Origin: Amblyomma americanum
Taxonomy: Eukaryota > Arthropoda > Arachnida > Ixodida > Ixodidae
Direction of reading: 5' to 3'
DNA: 64,000 bases
Assembly: GCF_052857255.1 (NCBI RefSeq)
Contig: NW_027526666.1
Location: forward strand, 100,163 to 164,162
Shown piece after piece: positions 45,030 to 57,054 of the stretch. Each line of letters opens with the position of its first letter. The first letter of the stretch is position 1. Both the position numbers and the translations under genes were made by a program. The notes under the pieces were generated by a model. The model ran no database searches and was not told the DNA's origin. It saw nothing but the letters and a program-made list of their open reading frames with translations.

Positions 45030-48000
45030 ACTTGTATTCCGGCTCAAAACAACGGCGGGATACATCGTTTTAGATCGAAACTAGCAAGATTCTCGAGCAT
45101 CGATTTTAAAAGTCGTCGAAGAGTAGAAGAGAGAAAGGTGGAAACTTTTTCTCTCAGAACTGCGCGAAAACTTGTATTCCGGCTCAAAACAACGGGATAC
45201 ATCGTTTTAGATCGAAACTAGCAAGATTCTCGAGCATCGCTTTTACAAGTCGTCGAAGAGTAGACGAGAGAAAGGTGGAAACTTTATCTCTCATAACTGC
45301 GCGAAAACTTGTATTCCGGCTCAAAACAACGGGATACATCGTTTTAGATCGAAACTAGCAAGATTCACGAGCATCGATTTTACAAGTCGTCGAAGAGTAG
45401 ACGAGAGAAAGTTGGAAACTTTTTCTCTCAGAACTGCGCGAAACTTGTATTCCGGCTCAAAACAACGGGATACATCGTTTTAGATCGAAACTAGCAAGAT
45501 TCTCGAGCATCGATTTTACAAGTCGTCGAAGAGTAGACAGAGAAAGGTGGAAACTTTTTCTCTCAGAACTGCGCGAAAACTTGTATTCTGGATCAAAACA
45601 ACGGGATACATCGTTTTAGATCGAAACTAGCAAGATTCACGAGCCTCCATTTTACAAGTCGTCGAAGAGTAGACGAGAGAAAGGTGGCAACTTTTTCTCT
45701 CAGAACTGCGCGAAAACTTGTATTCCGGCTCAAAACAACGGGATACATCGTTTTAGATCGAAACTAGCAAGATTCACGAGCATCGATTTTACAAGTCGTC
45801 GAAGAGTAGACGAGAGAAAGGTGGAAACTTTTTCTCTCAGAACTGCGCGAAAACTTGTATTCCGGCTCAAAACAACGGAATACATCGTTTTAGATCGAAA
45901 CTAGCAAGATTCACGAGCATCGATTTTACAAGTCGTCGAAGTGTAGACGAGAGAAAGGTGGAAACTTTTTTCTCACAGAACTGCGCGAAAACTTGTATTC
46001 CGGCTCAGAACAACGGGATACATTGTTTTAATTTGAAACTAGCAAGATTCACGAGCATCGACTTTACAAGTCGTCGAAGAATAGAGTAGAGAAAGGTGGA
46101 AACTTTTTCTCTCATAAATGCGCGAAAACTTGATTTCCGGCTCAAAACAACGGGATACATCGTTTTAGATCGAAACTAGCAAGATTCACGAGCATCCATT
46201 TTACAAGTCGTCGAAGAGTAGGCGAGAGAAAGGTGGAAACTTTTTATCTCAGAACTGCACGAAAACTTGTGTTCCGGCTCAAAACAACGGGATACATCGT
46301 TTTGGATCGAAACTAGCAAGATTCACGAGCATCGATTTTACAAGTCGTCGAAGGGTAGACGAGAGAGAGCTGAAAACTTTTTATCTCAGAACTGCGCGAA
46401 AACTTTTAAACCGGCTCAAAACAACTGGATACATCGTTTTAGATCGAAACTAGCAAGATTCACGTGCATCGATTTTACAAGTCGTCGAAGAGTAGACGAG
46501 AGAGAGCTGAAAACTTTTTATCTCAGAACTGCGCGAAAACTTGTATTCCGGCTCAAAACAACGGCATACATCGTTTTAGAACGAAACTAGCAAGATTCAC
46601 GTGCATCGATTTTACAAGTCGCGAAGAGTAGACGAGAGAGAGCAGAAAACTTTTTATCTCAGAACTGCGCGAAAACTTGTATTCCGGCTCAAAACAACGG
46701 GATACATCGTTTTAGAACGAAACTAGCAAGATTCTCGAGCATCGATTTTACAAGTCGTCGAAGAGTAGACGAGAGAAAGGTGGAAACTTTTTCTCTCAGA
46801 ACTGCGCGAAAACTTGTATTCCGGCTCAAAACAACGGGATACATCGTTTTAGAACGAAACTAGCAAGATTCTCGAGCATCGATTTTACAAGTCGTCGAAG
46901 AGTAGACGAGAGAAAGGTGGAAGCTTTTTCTCTCAGAACTGCGCGAAAACTTGTATTCCGGCTCAAAACAACGAGATACATCGTTTTAGATCGAAACTAG
47001 CAAGATTCACGAGCATCGATTTTACAAGTCGTCGAAGTGCAGACGAGAGAAAGGTGGAAACTTTTTCTCTCAGAACTGCGCGAAAACTTGTATTCCGGCT
47101 CAAAACAACGGGATGCATCGTTTTCGATCGAAACTAGCAAGATTCACGAGCATCGATTTTACAAGTCGTCGAAGAGTAGACGAGAGAAAGGTGGAAACTT
47201 TTTCTCTCAGAACTGCGCGAAAACTTGTATTCCGGCTCAAAACAACGGGATACATCGTTTTAGATCCAAACTAGCAAGATTCACGAGCATCGATTTTACA
47301 AGTCGTCGAAGAGTAGACGAGAGAGAGCTGAAAACTTTTTATCTCAGTACTGCGCGAAAACTTTTAATCCGGCTCAAAACAACGGGATATATTGTTTTAG
47401 ATCGAAACTAGCAAGATTCGCGAGCATCGATTTTGCAAGTCGTCGAAGAATAGACGAGAGAAAGGTGGAAACTTTTTCTCTCAGAACTGCGCGAAAACTT
47501 GTATTCCGGCTGAAAACAACGGGATACATCGTTTTAGATCGAAACTAGCAAGATTCTCGAGCATCGATTTTACAAGTCGTCGAAGAGTAGACGAGAGAAA
47601 GGTGGAAACTTTATCTCTCATAACTGCGCGAAAACTTGTATTCCGGCTCAAAACAACGGAATACATCGTTTTAGATCGAAACTAGCAAGATTCACGAGCA
47701 TCGATTTTACAAGTCGTCGAAGTGTAGAAGAGAGAAAGGTGGAAACTTTTTTCTCACAGAACTGCGCGAAAACTTGTATTCCGGCTCAGAACAACGGGAT
47801 ACATTGTTTTAATTCGAAACTAGCAAGATTCACGAGCATCGATTTTACAAGTCGTCGAAGGGTAGACGAGAGAGAGCTGAAAACTTTTTATCTCAGAACT
47901 GCGCGAAAACTTTTAATCCGGCTCAAAACAACGGGATACATCGTTTTAGATCGAAACTAGCAAGATTCACGTGCATCGATTTTACAAGTCGTCGAAGAGT

Positions 48001-48182
48001 AGACGAGAGAGAGCTGAAAACTTTTTATCTCAGAACTGCGCGAAAACTTGTATTCCGGCTCAAAACAACGGGATACATCGTTTTAGAACGAAACTAGCAA
48101 GATTCACGTGCATCGATTTTACAAGTCGCCGAAGAGTAGACGAGAGAGAGCTGAAAACTTTTTATCTCAGAACTGCGCGAAA
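45030..48182. repeat. 3290-bp duplication, copy 2 (one monomer short)
   Basis: The offset is 3290 bp up to about 47660 and then 3153 bp (TTTTTTCTCACAG monomer at about 44586 and 47739), so one 137-bp monomer with CCTCCATTTTAC is missing. The plus-3 CGGCGGGAT seen at 45053 is not present at the corresponding place near 48206. These are differences between otherwise near-identical copies. Confidence 0.8.
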
Positions 48183-49039
48183 ACTTGTATTCCGGCTCAA
48201 AACAACGGGATACATCGTTTTAGATCGAAACTAGCAAGATTCTCGAGCATCGCTTTTACAAGTCGTCGAAGAGTAGACGAGAGAAAGGTGGAAACTTTAT
48301 CTCTCATAACTGCGCGAAAACTTGTATTCCGGCTCAAAACAACGGGATACATCGTTTTAGATCGAAACTAGCAAGATTCACGAGCATCGATTTTACAAGT
48401 TGTCGAAGAGTAGACGAGAGAAAGTTGGAAACTTTTTCTCTCAGAACTGCGCGAAACTTGTATTCCGGCTCAAAACAACGGGATACATCGTTTTCGATCG
48501 AAACTAGCAAGATTCACGAGCATCGATTTTACAAGTCGTCGAAGAGTAGACGAGAGAAAGGTGGAAACGTTTTCTCTCAGAACTGCGCGAAAACTTGTAT
48601 TCCGGCTCAAACAACGGGATACATCGTTTTAGATCCAAACTAGCAAGATTCACGAGCATCGATTTTACAAGTCGTCGAAGAGTAGACGAGAGAGAGCTGA
48701 AAACTTTTTATCTCAGTACTGCGCGAAAACTTTTAATCCGGCTCAAAACAACGGGATATATTGTTTTAGATCGAAACTAGCAAGATTCGCGAGCATCGAT
48801 TTTGCAAGTCGTCGAAGAATAGACGAGAGAAAGGTGGAAACTTTTTCTCTCAGAACTGCGCGAAAACTTGTATTCCGGCTGAAAACAACGGGATACATCG
48901 TTTTAGATCGAAACTAGCAAGATTCTCGAGCATCGATTTTACAAGTCGTCGAAGAGTAGACGAGAGAAAGGTGGAAACTTTATCTCTCATAACTGCGCGA
49001 AAACTTGTATTCCGGCTCAAAACAACGGGATACATCGTT
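48183..49039. repeat. Mosaic G-type link
   Basis: Ordinary G-type monomers in an order not seen elsewhere: CATCGCTTTTACAAG, CTCATAACTG, GAGAAAGTTGG with GCGCGAAACTTG, then GTTTTCGATCG, GATCCAAACTAG, TCGCGAGC and GGCTGAAAAC monomers. A 1-bp loss gives GGCTCAAACAACG near 48604. From about 48480 the series follows about 49700-50270. No gene is present. Confidence 0.7.
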
Positions 49040-51255
49040 TTAGATCGAAACTAGTAAGATTCTCGAGCATCGATTTTACAAGTCGTCGAAGAGTAGACAG
49101 AGAAAGGTGGAAACTTTTTTCTCTCAGAACTGCGCGAAAACTTGTATTCTGGATCAAAACAACGGGATACATCGTTTTAGATCGAAACTAGCAAGATTCA
49201 CGAGCCTCCATTTTACAAGTCGTCGAAGAGTAGACGAGAGAAAGGTGGCAACGTTTTCTCTCAGAACTGCGCGAAAACTTGTATTCCGGCTCAAAACAAC
49301 GGGATACATCGTTTTAGAACGAAACTAGCAAGATTCTCGAGCATCGATTTTACAAGTCGTCGAAGAGTAGACGAGAGAAAGGTGGAAACTTTTTCTCTCA
49401 GAACTGCGCGAAAACTTGTATTCCGGCTCAAAACAACGGGATACATCGTTTTAGAACGAAACTAGCAAGATTCTCGAGCATCGATTTTACAAGTCGTCGA
49501 AGAGTAGACGAGAGAAAGGTGGAAACTTTTTCTCTCAGAACTGCGCGAAAACTTGTATTCCGGCTCAAAACAACGAGATACATCGTTTTAGATCGAAACT
49601 AGCAAGATTCACGAGCATCGATTTTACAAGTCGTCGAAGTGCAGACGAGAGAAAGGTGGAAACTTTTTCTCTCAGAACTGCGCGAAAACTTGTATTCCGG
49701 CTCAAAACAACGGGATACATCGTTTTCGATCGAAACTAGCAAGATTCACGAGCATCGATTTTACAAGTCGTCGAAGAGTAGACGAGAGAAAGGTGGAAAC
49801 GTTTTCTCTCAGAACTGCGCGAAAACTTGTATTCCGGCTCAAAACAACGGGATACATCGTTTTAGATCCAAACTAGCAAGATTCACGAGCATCGATTTTA
49901 CAAGTCGTCGAAGAGTAGACGAGAGAGAGCTGAAAACTTTTTATCTCAGTACTGCGCGAAAACTTTTAATCCGGCTCAAAACAACGGGATATATTGTTTT
50001 AGATCGAAACTAGCAAGATTCGCGAGCATCGATTTTGCAAGTCGTCGAAGAATAGACGAGAGAAAGGTGGAAACTTTTTCTCTCAGAACTGCGCGAAAAC
50101 TTGTATTCCGGCTGAAAACAACGGGATACATCGTTTTAGATCGAAACTAGCAAGATTCTCGAGCATCGATTTTACAAGTCGTCGAAGAGTAGACGAGAGA
50201 AAGGTGGAAACTTTATCTCTCATAACTGCGCGAAAACTTGTATTCCGGCTCAAAACAACGGGATACATCGTTTTAGATCGAAACTAGCAAGATTCACGAG
50301 CCTCCATTTTACAAGTCGTCGAAGAGTAGACGAGAGAAAGGTGGCAACTTTTTCTCTCAGAACTGCGCGAAAACTTGTATTCCGGCTCAAAACAACGGAA
50401 TACATCGTTTTAAATCGAAACTAGCAAGATTCACGAGCATCGATTTTACAAGTCGTCGAAGTGTAGACGAGAGAAAGGTGGAAACTTTTTTCTCACAGCA
50501 CTGCGCGAAAACTTGTATTCCGGCTCAGAACAACGGGATACATTGTTTTAATTCGAAACTAGCAAGATTCACGAGCATCGACTTTACAAGTCGTCGAAGA
50601 ATAGAGTAGAGAAAGGTGGAAACTTTTTCTCTCATAACTGCGCGAAAACTTGTATTCCGGCTCAAAACAACGGGATACAATGTTTTAGATCGAAACTAGC
50701 AAGATTCACGAGCATCGATTTTACAAGTCGTCGAAGTGTAGACGAGAGAAAGGTGGAAACTTTTTTCTCTCAGAACTGCGCGAAAACTTGAATTCCGGCT
50801 CAGAACAACGGGATATATTGTTTTAGATCGAAACTAGCAAGATTCACGAGCATCGATTTTACAAGTCGTCGAAGTGTAGACGAGAGAAAGGTGGAAACTT
50901 TTTTCTCTCAGAACTGCGCGAAAACTTGTATTCCGGCTCAGAACAACGGGATATATTGTTTTAGATCGAAACTAGCAAGATTCACGAGCATCGATTTTGC
51001 AAGTCGTCGAAGAAAAGACGAGAGAAAGGTGGAAACTTTTTCTCTCAGAACTGCGCGAAAACTTGTATTCCGGCTCAAAACAACGGCGGGATACATCGTT
51101 TTAGATCGAAACTAGCAAGATTCTCGAGCATCGATTTTAAAAGTCGTCGAAGAGTAGAAGAGAGAAAGGTGGAAACTTTTTCTCTCAGAACTGCGCGAAA
51201 ACTTGTATTCCGGCTCAAAACAACGGGATACATCGTTTTAGATCGAAACTAGCAA
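49040..51255. repeat. 2.2-kb segment copied from 29704-31919
   Basis: The offset is constant at 19336 bp: TTCTGGATCAAAAC at about 29810 and 49146, GAAGTGCAGACG at 30303 and 49639, GGCTGAAAAC at about 30775 and 50111. Private changes here are GAAACTAGTAAG near 49050 (creating ACTAGT), GGCAACGTTTTC near 49248, CACAGCACTGCG near 50498 and TTGAATTCCGG near 50790. It is the longest far-separated match noticed in the right half. Confidence 0.8.
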
Positions 51256-51489
51256 GATTCACGAGCATCGATTTTACAAGTCGTCGAAGAGTAGACGAGA
51301 GAAAGTTGGAAACTTTTTCTCTCAGAACTGCGCGAAACTTGTATTCCGGCTCAAAACAACGGGATACATCGTTTTAGATCGAAACTAGCAAGATTCTCGA
51401 GCATCGATTTTACAAGTCGTCGAAGAGTAGACAGAGAAAGGTGGAAACTTTTTCTCTCAGAACTGCGCGAAAACTTGTATTCTGGATCA

Positions 51490-52585
51490 AAACAACGGGA
51501 TACATCGTTTTAGATCGAAACTAGCAAGATTCACGAGCCTCCATTTTACAAGTCGTCGAAGAGTAGACGAGAGAAAGGTGGCAACTTTTTCTCTCAGAAC
51601 TGCGCGAAATCTTGTATTCCGGCTCAAAACAACGGGATACATCGTTTTAGATCGAAACTAGCAAGATTCACGAGCATCGATTTTACAAGTCGTCGAAGAG
51701 TAGACGAGAGAAAGGTGGAAACTTTTTCTCTCAGAACTGCGCGAAAACTTGTATTCCGGCTCAAAACAACGGAATACATCGTTTTAGATCGAAACTAGCA
51801 AGATTCACGAGCATCGATTTTACAAGTCGTCGAAGTGTAGACGAGAGAAAGGTGGAAACTTTTTTCTCACAGAACTGCGCGAAAACTTGTATTCCGGCTC
51901 AGAACAACGGGATACATTGTTTTAATTTGAAACTAGCAAGATTCACGAGCATCGACTTTACAAGTCGTCGAAGAATAGAGTAGAGAAAGGTGGAAACTTT
52001 TTCTCTCATAAATGCGCGAAATCTTGTATTCCGGCTCAAAACAACGGGATACATCGTTTTAGATCGAAACTAGCAAGATTCACGAGCCTCCATTTTACAA
52101 GTCGTCGAAGAGTAGACGAGAGAAAGGTGGCAACTTTTTCTCTCAGAACTGCGCGAAATCTTGTATTCCGGCTCAAAACAACGGGATACATCGTTTTAGA
52201 TCGAAACTAGCAAGATTCACGAGCATCGATTTTACAAGTCGTCGAAGAGTAGACGAGAGAAAGGTGGAAACTTTTTCTCTCAGAACTGCGCGAAAACTTG
52301 TATTCCGGCTCAAAACAACGGAATACATCGTTTTAGATCGAAACTAGCAAGATTCACGAGCATCGATTTTACAAGTCGTCGAAGTGTAGACGAGAGAAAG
52401 GTGGAAACTTTTTTCTCACAGAACTGCGCGAAAACTTGTATTCCGGCTCAGAACAACGGGATACATTGTTTTAATTTGAAACTAGCAAGATTCACGAGCA
52501 TCGACTTTACAAGTCGTCGAAGAATAGAGTAGAGAAAGGTGGAAACTTTTTCTCTCATAAATGCGCGAAATCTTGTATTCCGGCT
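51490..52585. repeat. 548-bp four-monomer tandem duplication
   Basis: GCGCGAAATCTTG, a rare A-to-T change, occurs at about 51603, 52015, 52151 and 52563. The first and third, and the second and fourth, are 548 bp apart (4 x 137). CCTCCATTTTAC near 51539 recurs near 52087. Copies are about 51490-52037 and 52038-52585. The left edge is set by TTCTGGATCAAAAC in the first copy against TTCCGGCTCAAAAC in the second. Confidence 0.85.
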
Positions 52586-52589
52586 CAAA

Positions 52590-54410
52590 ACAACGGGATA
52601 CATCGTTTTAGATCGAAACTAGCAAGATTCACGAGCATCCATTTTACAAGTCGTCGAAGAGTAGACGAGAGAAAGGTGGAAACTTTTTATCTCAGAACTG
52701 CACGAAAACTTGTGTTCCGGCTCAAAACAACGGGATACATCGTTTTGGATCGAAACTAGCAAGATTCACGAGCATCGATTTTACAAGTCGTCGAAGGGTA
52801 GACGAGAGAGAGCTGAAAACTTTTTATCTCAGAACTGCGCGAAAACTTTTAATCCGGCTCAAAACAACTGGATACATCGTTTTAGATCGAAACTACCAAG
52901 ATTCACGTGCATCGATTTTACAAGTCGTCGAAGAGTAGACGAGAGAGAGCTGAAAACTTTTTATCTCAGAACTGCGCGAAAACTTGTATTCCGGCTCAAA
53001 ACAACGGCATACATCGTTTTAGAACGAAACTAGCAAGATTCACGTGCATCGATTTTACAAGTCGCGAAGAGTAGACGAGAGAGAGCAGAAAACTTTTTAT
53101 CTCAGAACTGCGCGAAAACTTGTATTCCGGCTCAAAACAACGGGATACATCGTTTTAGAACGAAACTAGCAAGATTCTCGAGCATCGATTTTACAAGTCG
53201 TCGAAGAGTAGACGAGAGAAAGGTGGAAACTTTTTCTCTCAGAACTGCGCGAAAACTTGTATTCCGGCTCAAAACAACGGGATACATCGTTTTAGAACGA
53301 AACTAGCAAGATTCTCGAGCATCGATTTTACAAGTCGTCGAAGAGTAGACGAGAGAAAGGTGGAAGCTTTTTCTCTCAGAACTGCGCGAAAACTTGTATT
53401 CCGGCTCAAAACAACGAGATACATCGTTTTAGATCGAAACTAGCAAGATTCACGAGCATCGATTTTACAAGTCGTCGAAGTGCAGACGAGAGAAAGGTGG
53501 AAACTTTTTCTCTCAGAACTGCGCGAAAACTTGTATTCCGGCTCAAAACAACGGGATACATCGTTTTCGATCGAAACTAGCAAGATTCACGAGCATCGAT
53601 TTTACAAGTCGTCGAAGAGTAGACGAGAGAAAGGTGGAAACGTTTTCTCTCAGAACTGCGCGAAAACTTGTATTCCGGCTCAAAACAACGGGATACATCG
53701 TTTTAGATCCAAACTAGCAAGATTCACGAGCATCGATTTTACAAGTCGTCGAAGAGTAGACGAGAGAGAGCTGAAAACTTTTTATCTCAGTACTGCGCGA
53801 AAACTTTTAATCCGGCTCAAAACAACGGGATATATTGTTTTAGATCGAAACTAGCAAGATTCGCGAGCATCGATTTTGCAAGTCGTCGAAGAATAGACGA
53901 GAGAAAGGTGGAAACTTTTTCTCTCAGAACTGCGCGAAAACTTGTATTCCGGCTGAAAACAACGGGATACATCGTTTTAGATCGAAACTAGCAAGATTCT
54001 CGAGCATCGATTTTACAAGTCGTCGAAGAGTAGACGAGAGAAAGGTGGAAACTTTATCTCTCATAACTGCGCGAAAACTTGTATTCCGGCTCAAAACAAC
54101 GGGATACATCGTTTTAGATCGAAACTAGCAAGATTCACGAGCCTCCATTTTACAAGTCGTCGAAGAGTAGACGAGAGAAAGGTGGCAACTTTTTCTCTCA
54201 GAACTGCGCGAAAACTTGTATTCCGGCTCAAAACAACGGAATACATCGTTTTAGATCGAAACTAGCAAGATTCACGAGCATCGATTTTACAAGTCGTCGA
54301 AGTGTAGAAGAGAGAAAGGTGGAAACTTTTTTCTCACAGAACTGCGCGAAAACTTGTATTCCGGCTCAGAACAACGGGATACATTGTTTTAATTCGAAAC
54401 TAGCAACATT
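52590..54410. repeat. 1.8-kb segment related to 42857-44677 and 46147-47620
   Basis: The offset is 9733 bp from the first and 6443 bp from the second: the TTTTGGATCG monomer at 42977, 46267 and 52710, and GGTGGAAGC at 43626, 46916 and 53359. It keeps the CCTCCATTTTAC monomer that the 46-kb copy has lost. It carries AACAACTGG but has TTTAATCCGG where the others have TTTAAACCGG. A private change is GAAACTACCAAG near 52894. Confidence 0.8.
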
Positions 54411-57054
54411 CACGAGCATCGACTTTACAAGTCGTCGAAGAATAGAGTAGAGAAAGGTGGAAACTTTTTCTCTCATAACTGCGCGAAAACTTGTATTCCG
54501 GCTCAAAACAACGGGATACAATGTTTTAGATCGAAACTAGCAAGATTCACGAGCATCCATTTTACAAGTCGTCGAAGAGTAGACGAGAGAAAGGTGGAAA
54601 CTTTTTATCTCAGACCTGCACGAAAACTTGTGTTCCGGCTCAAAACAACGGGATACATCGTTTTGGATCGAAACTAGCAAGATTCACGAGCATCGATTTT
54701 ACAAGTCGTCGAAGGGTTGACGAGAGAGAGCTGAAAACTTTTTATCTCAGAACTGCGCGAAAACTTTTAATCCGGCTCAAAACAACGGGATACATCGTTT
54801 TAGATCGAAACTAGCAAGATTCACGTGCATCGATTTTACAAGTCGTCGAAGAGTAGACGAGAGAGAGCTGAAAACTTTTTATCTCAGAACTGCGCGAAAA
54901 CTTGTATTCCGGCTCAAAACAACGGGATACATCGTTTTAGAACGAAACTAGCAAGATTCACGTGCATCGATTTTACAAGTCGCCGAAGAGTAGACGAGAG
55001 AGAGCTGAAAACTTTTTATCTCAGAACTGCGCGAAAACTTGTATTCCGGCTCAAAACAACGGGATACATCGTTTTAGAACGAATCTAGCAAGATTCTCGA
55101 GCATCGATTTTACAAGTCGTCGAAGAGTAGACGAGAGAAAGGTGGAAACTTTTTCTCTCAGAACTGCGCGAAAACTTGTATTCCGGCTCAAAACAACGGG
55201 ATACATGGTTTTAGATCGAAACTAGCAAGATTCACGTGCATCGATTTTACAAGTCGTCGAAGAGTAGACGAGAGAAAGGTGGAAACTTTATCTCTCATAA
55301 CTGCGCGAAAACTTGTATTCCGGCTCAAAACAACGGGATACATCGTTTTAGATCGAAACTAGCAAGATTCACGAGCATCGATTTTACAAGTCGTCGAAGA
55401 GTAGACGAGAGAAAGTTGGAAACTTTTTCTCTCAGAACTGCGCGAAACTTGTATTCCGGCTCAAAACAACGGATACATCGTTTTAGATCGAAACAAGCAA
55501 GATTCTCGAGCATCGATTTTACAAGTCGTCGAAGAGTAGACAGAGAAAGGTGGAAACTTTTTCTCTCAGAACTGCGCGAAAACTTGTATTCTGGATCAAA
55601 ACAACGAGATACATCGTTTTAGATCGAAACTAGCAAGATTCACGAGCCTCCATTTTACAAGTCGTCGAAGAGTAGATGAGAGAAAGGTGGCAACTTTTTC
55701 TCAGAACTGCGCGAAAACTTGTATTCCGGCTCAAAACAACGGGATACATCGTTTTAGATCGAAACTAGCAAGATTCACGAGCATCGATTTTACAAGTCGT
55801 CGAAAAATAGAGTAGAGCAAGGTGGAAACTTTTTCTCTCATAACTGCGCGAAAACTTGTATTCCGGCTCAAAACAACGGGATACATCGTTTTAGATCGAA
55901 ACTAGCAAGATTCACGAGCATCCATTTTACAAGTCGTCGAAGAGTAGACGAGAGAAAGGTGGAAACTTTTTATCTCAGAACTGCATGAAAACTTGTGTTC
56001 CGGCTCAAAACAACGGAATACATCGTTTTGGATCGAAACTAGCAAGATTCACGAGCATCGATTTTACAAGTCGTCGAAGGGTAGACGAGAGAGAGCTGAA
56101 AACTTTTTATCTCAGAACTGCGCGAAATCTTTTAATCCGGCTCAAAACAACGGGATACATCGTTTTACATCGAAACTAGCAAGATTCACGAGCATCGATT
56201 TTACAAGTCGTCGAAGTGTAGACGAGAGAAAGGTGGCAACTTTTTTCTCACAGAACTGCGCGAAAACTTGTATTCCATCTCAAAACAACGGGATACATCG
56301 TTTTAGATCGAAACGAGCAAGATTCTCGAGCATCGATTTTACAAGTCGTCGAACAATAGACGAGAGAAAGGTGGAAACTTTTTCTCTCAGAACTGCGCGA
56401 AAACTTGTATTCCGGCTCAAAACAACGGGATACATCGTTTTAGATCGAAACTAGCAAGATTCACGAGCATCGATTTTACAAGTCGTCGAAGTGTAGACGA
56501 GAGAAAGGTGGAAACTTTTTTCTCTCAGAACTGCGCGAAAACTTGTATTCCGGCTCAGAACAACGGGATATATTGTTTTAGATCGAAACTAGCAAGATTC
56601 ACGAGCATCGATTTTGCAAGTCGTCGAAGAATAGACGAGAGAAAGGTGGAAACTTTTTCTCTCAGAACTGCGCGAAAACTTGTATTCCGGCTCAAAACAA
56701 CGGCGGGATACATCGTTTTAGATCGAAACTAGCAAGATTCTCGAGCATCGATTTTAAAAGTCGTCGAAGAGTAGAAGAGAGAAAGGTGGAAACTTTTTCT
56801 CTCAGAACTGCGCGAAAACTTGTATTCCGGCTCAAAACAACGGGATACATCGTTTTAGATCGAAACTAGCAAGATTCTCGAGCATCGATTTTACAAGTCG
56901 TCGAAGAGTAGACGAGAGAAAGGTGGCAACTTTTTCTCTCAGAACTGCGCGAAAACTTGTATTCCGGCTCAAAACAACGGGATACATCGTTTTAGATCGA
57001 AACTAGCAAGATTCACGAGCATCGATTTTACAAGTCGTCGAAAAATAGAGTAGA
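54411..57054. repeat. Mosaic G-type stretch
   Basis: A series assembled from pieces seen elsewhere. About 54820-55080 matches 47970-48230 (GAGAGAGCTGAAAAC monomers, one with GTCGCCGAAG). About 55300-55650 repeats the GAGAAAGTTGG / GCGCGAAACTTG / TTCTGGATC series. About 56160-56920 is the far copy of 21340-22100. The end (GAAAAATAGAGTAGAGAATGG near 57040) matches base 381. Odd points are TTCTCAGAACTG near 55698 (TCTC lost), GGGTTGACGAG near 54715 and GATACATGGTTTTAG near 55200. No gene is present. Confidence 0.75.

Noticed and set aside
55993..56454. Longest open frame (153 codons, + strand)
   Set aside because: It starts at a TTG and runs through 3.4 monomers that by chance lack stops in the successive frames. 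Closely related monomers elsewhere are interrupted, and the peptide is only satellite translation.
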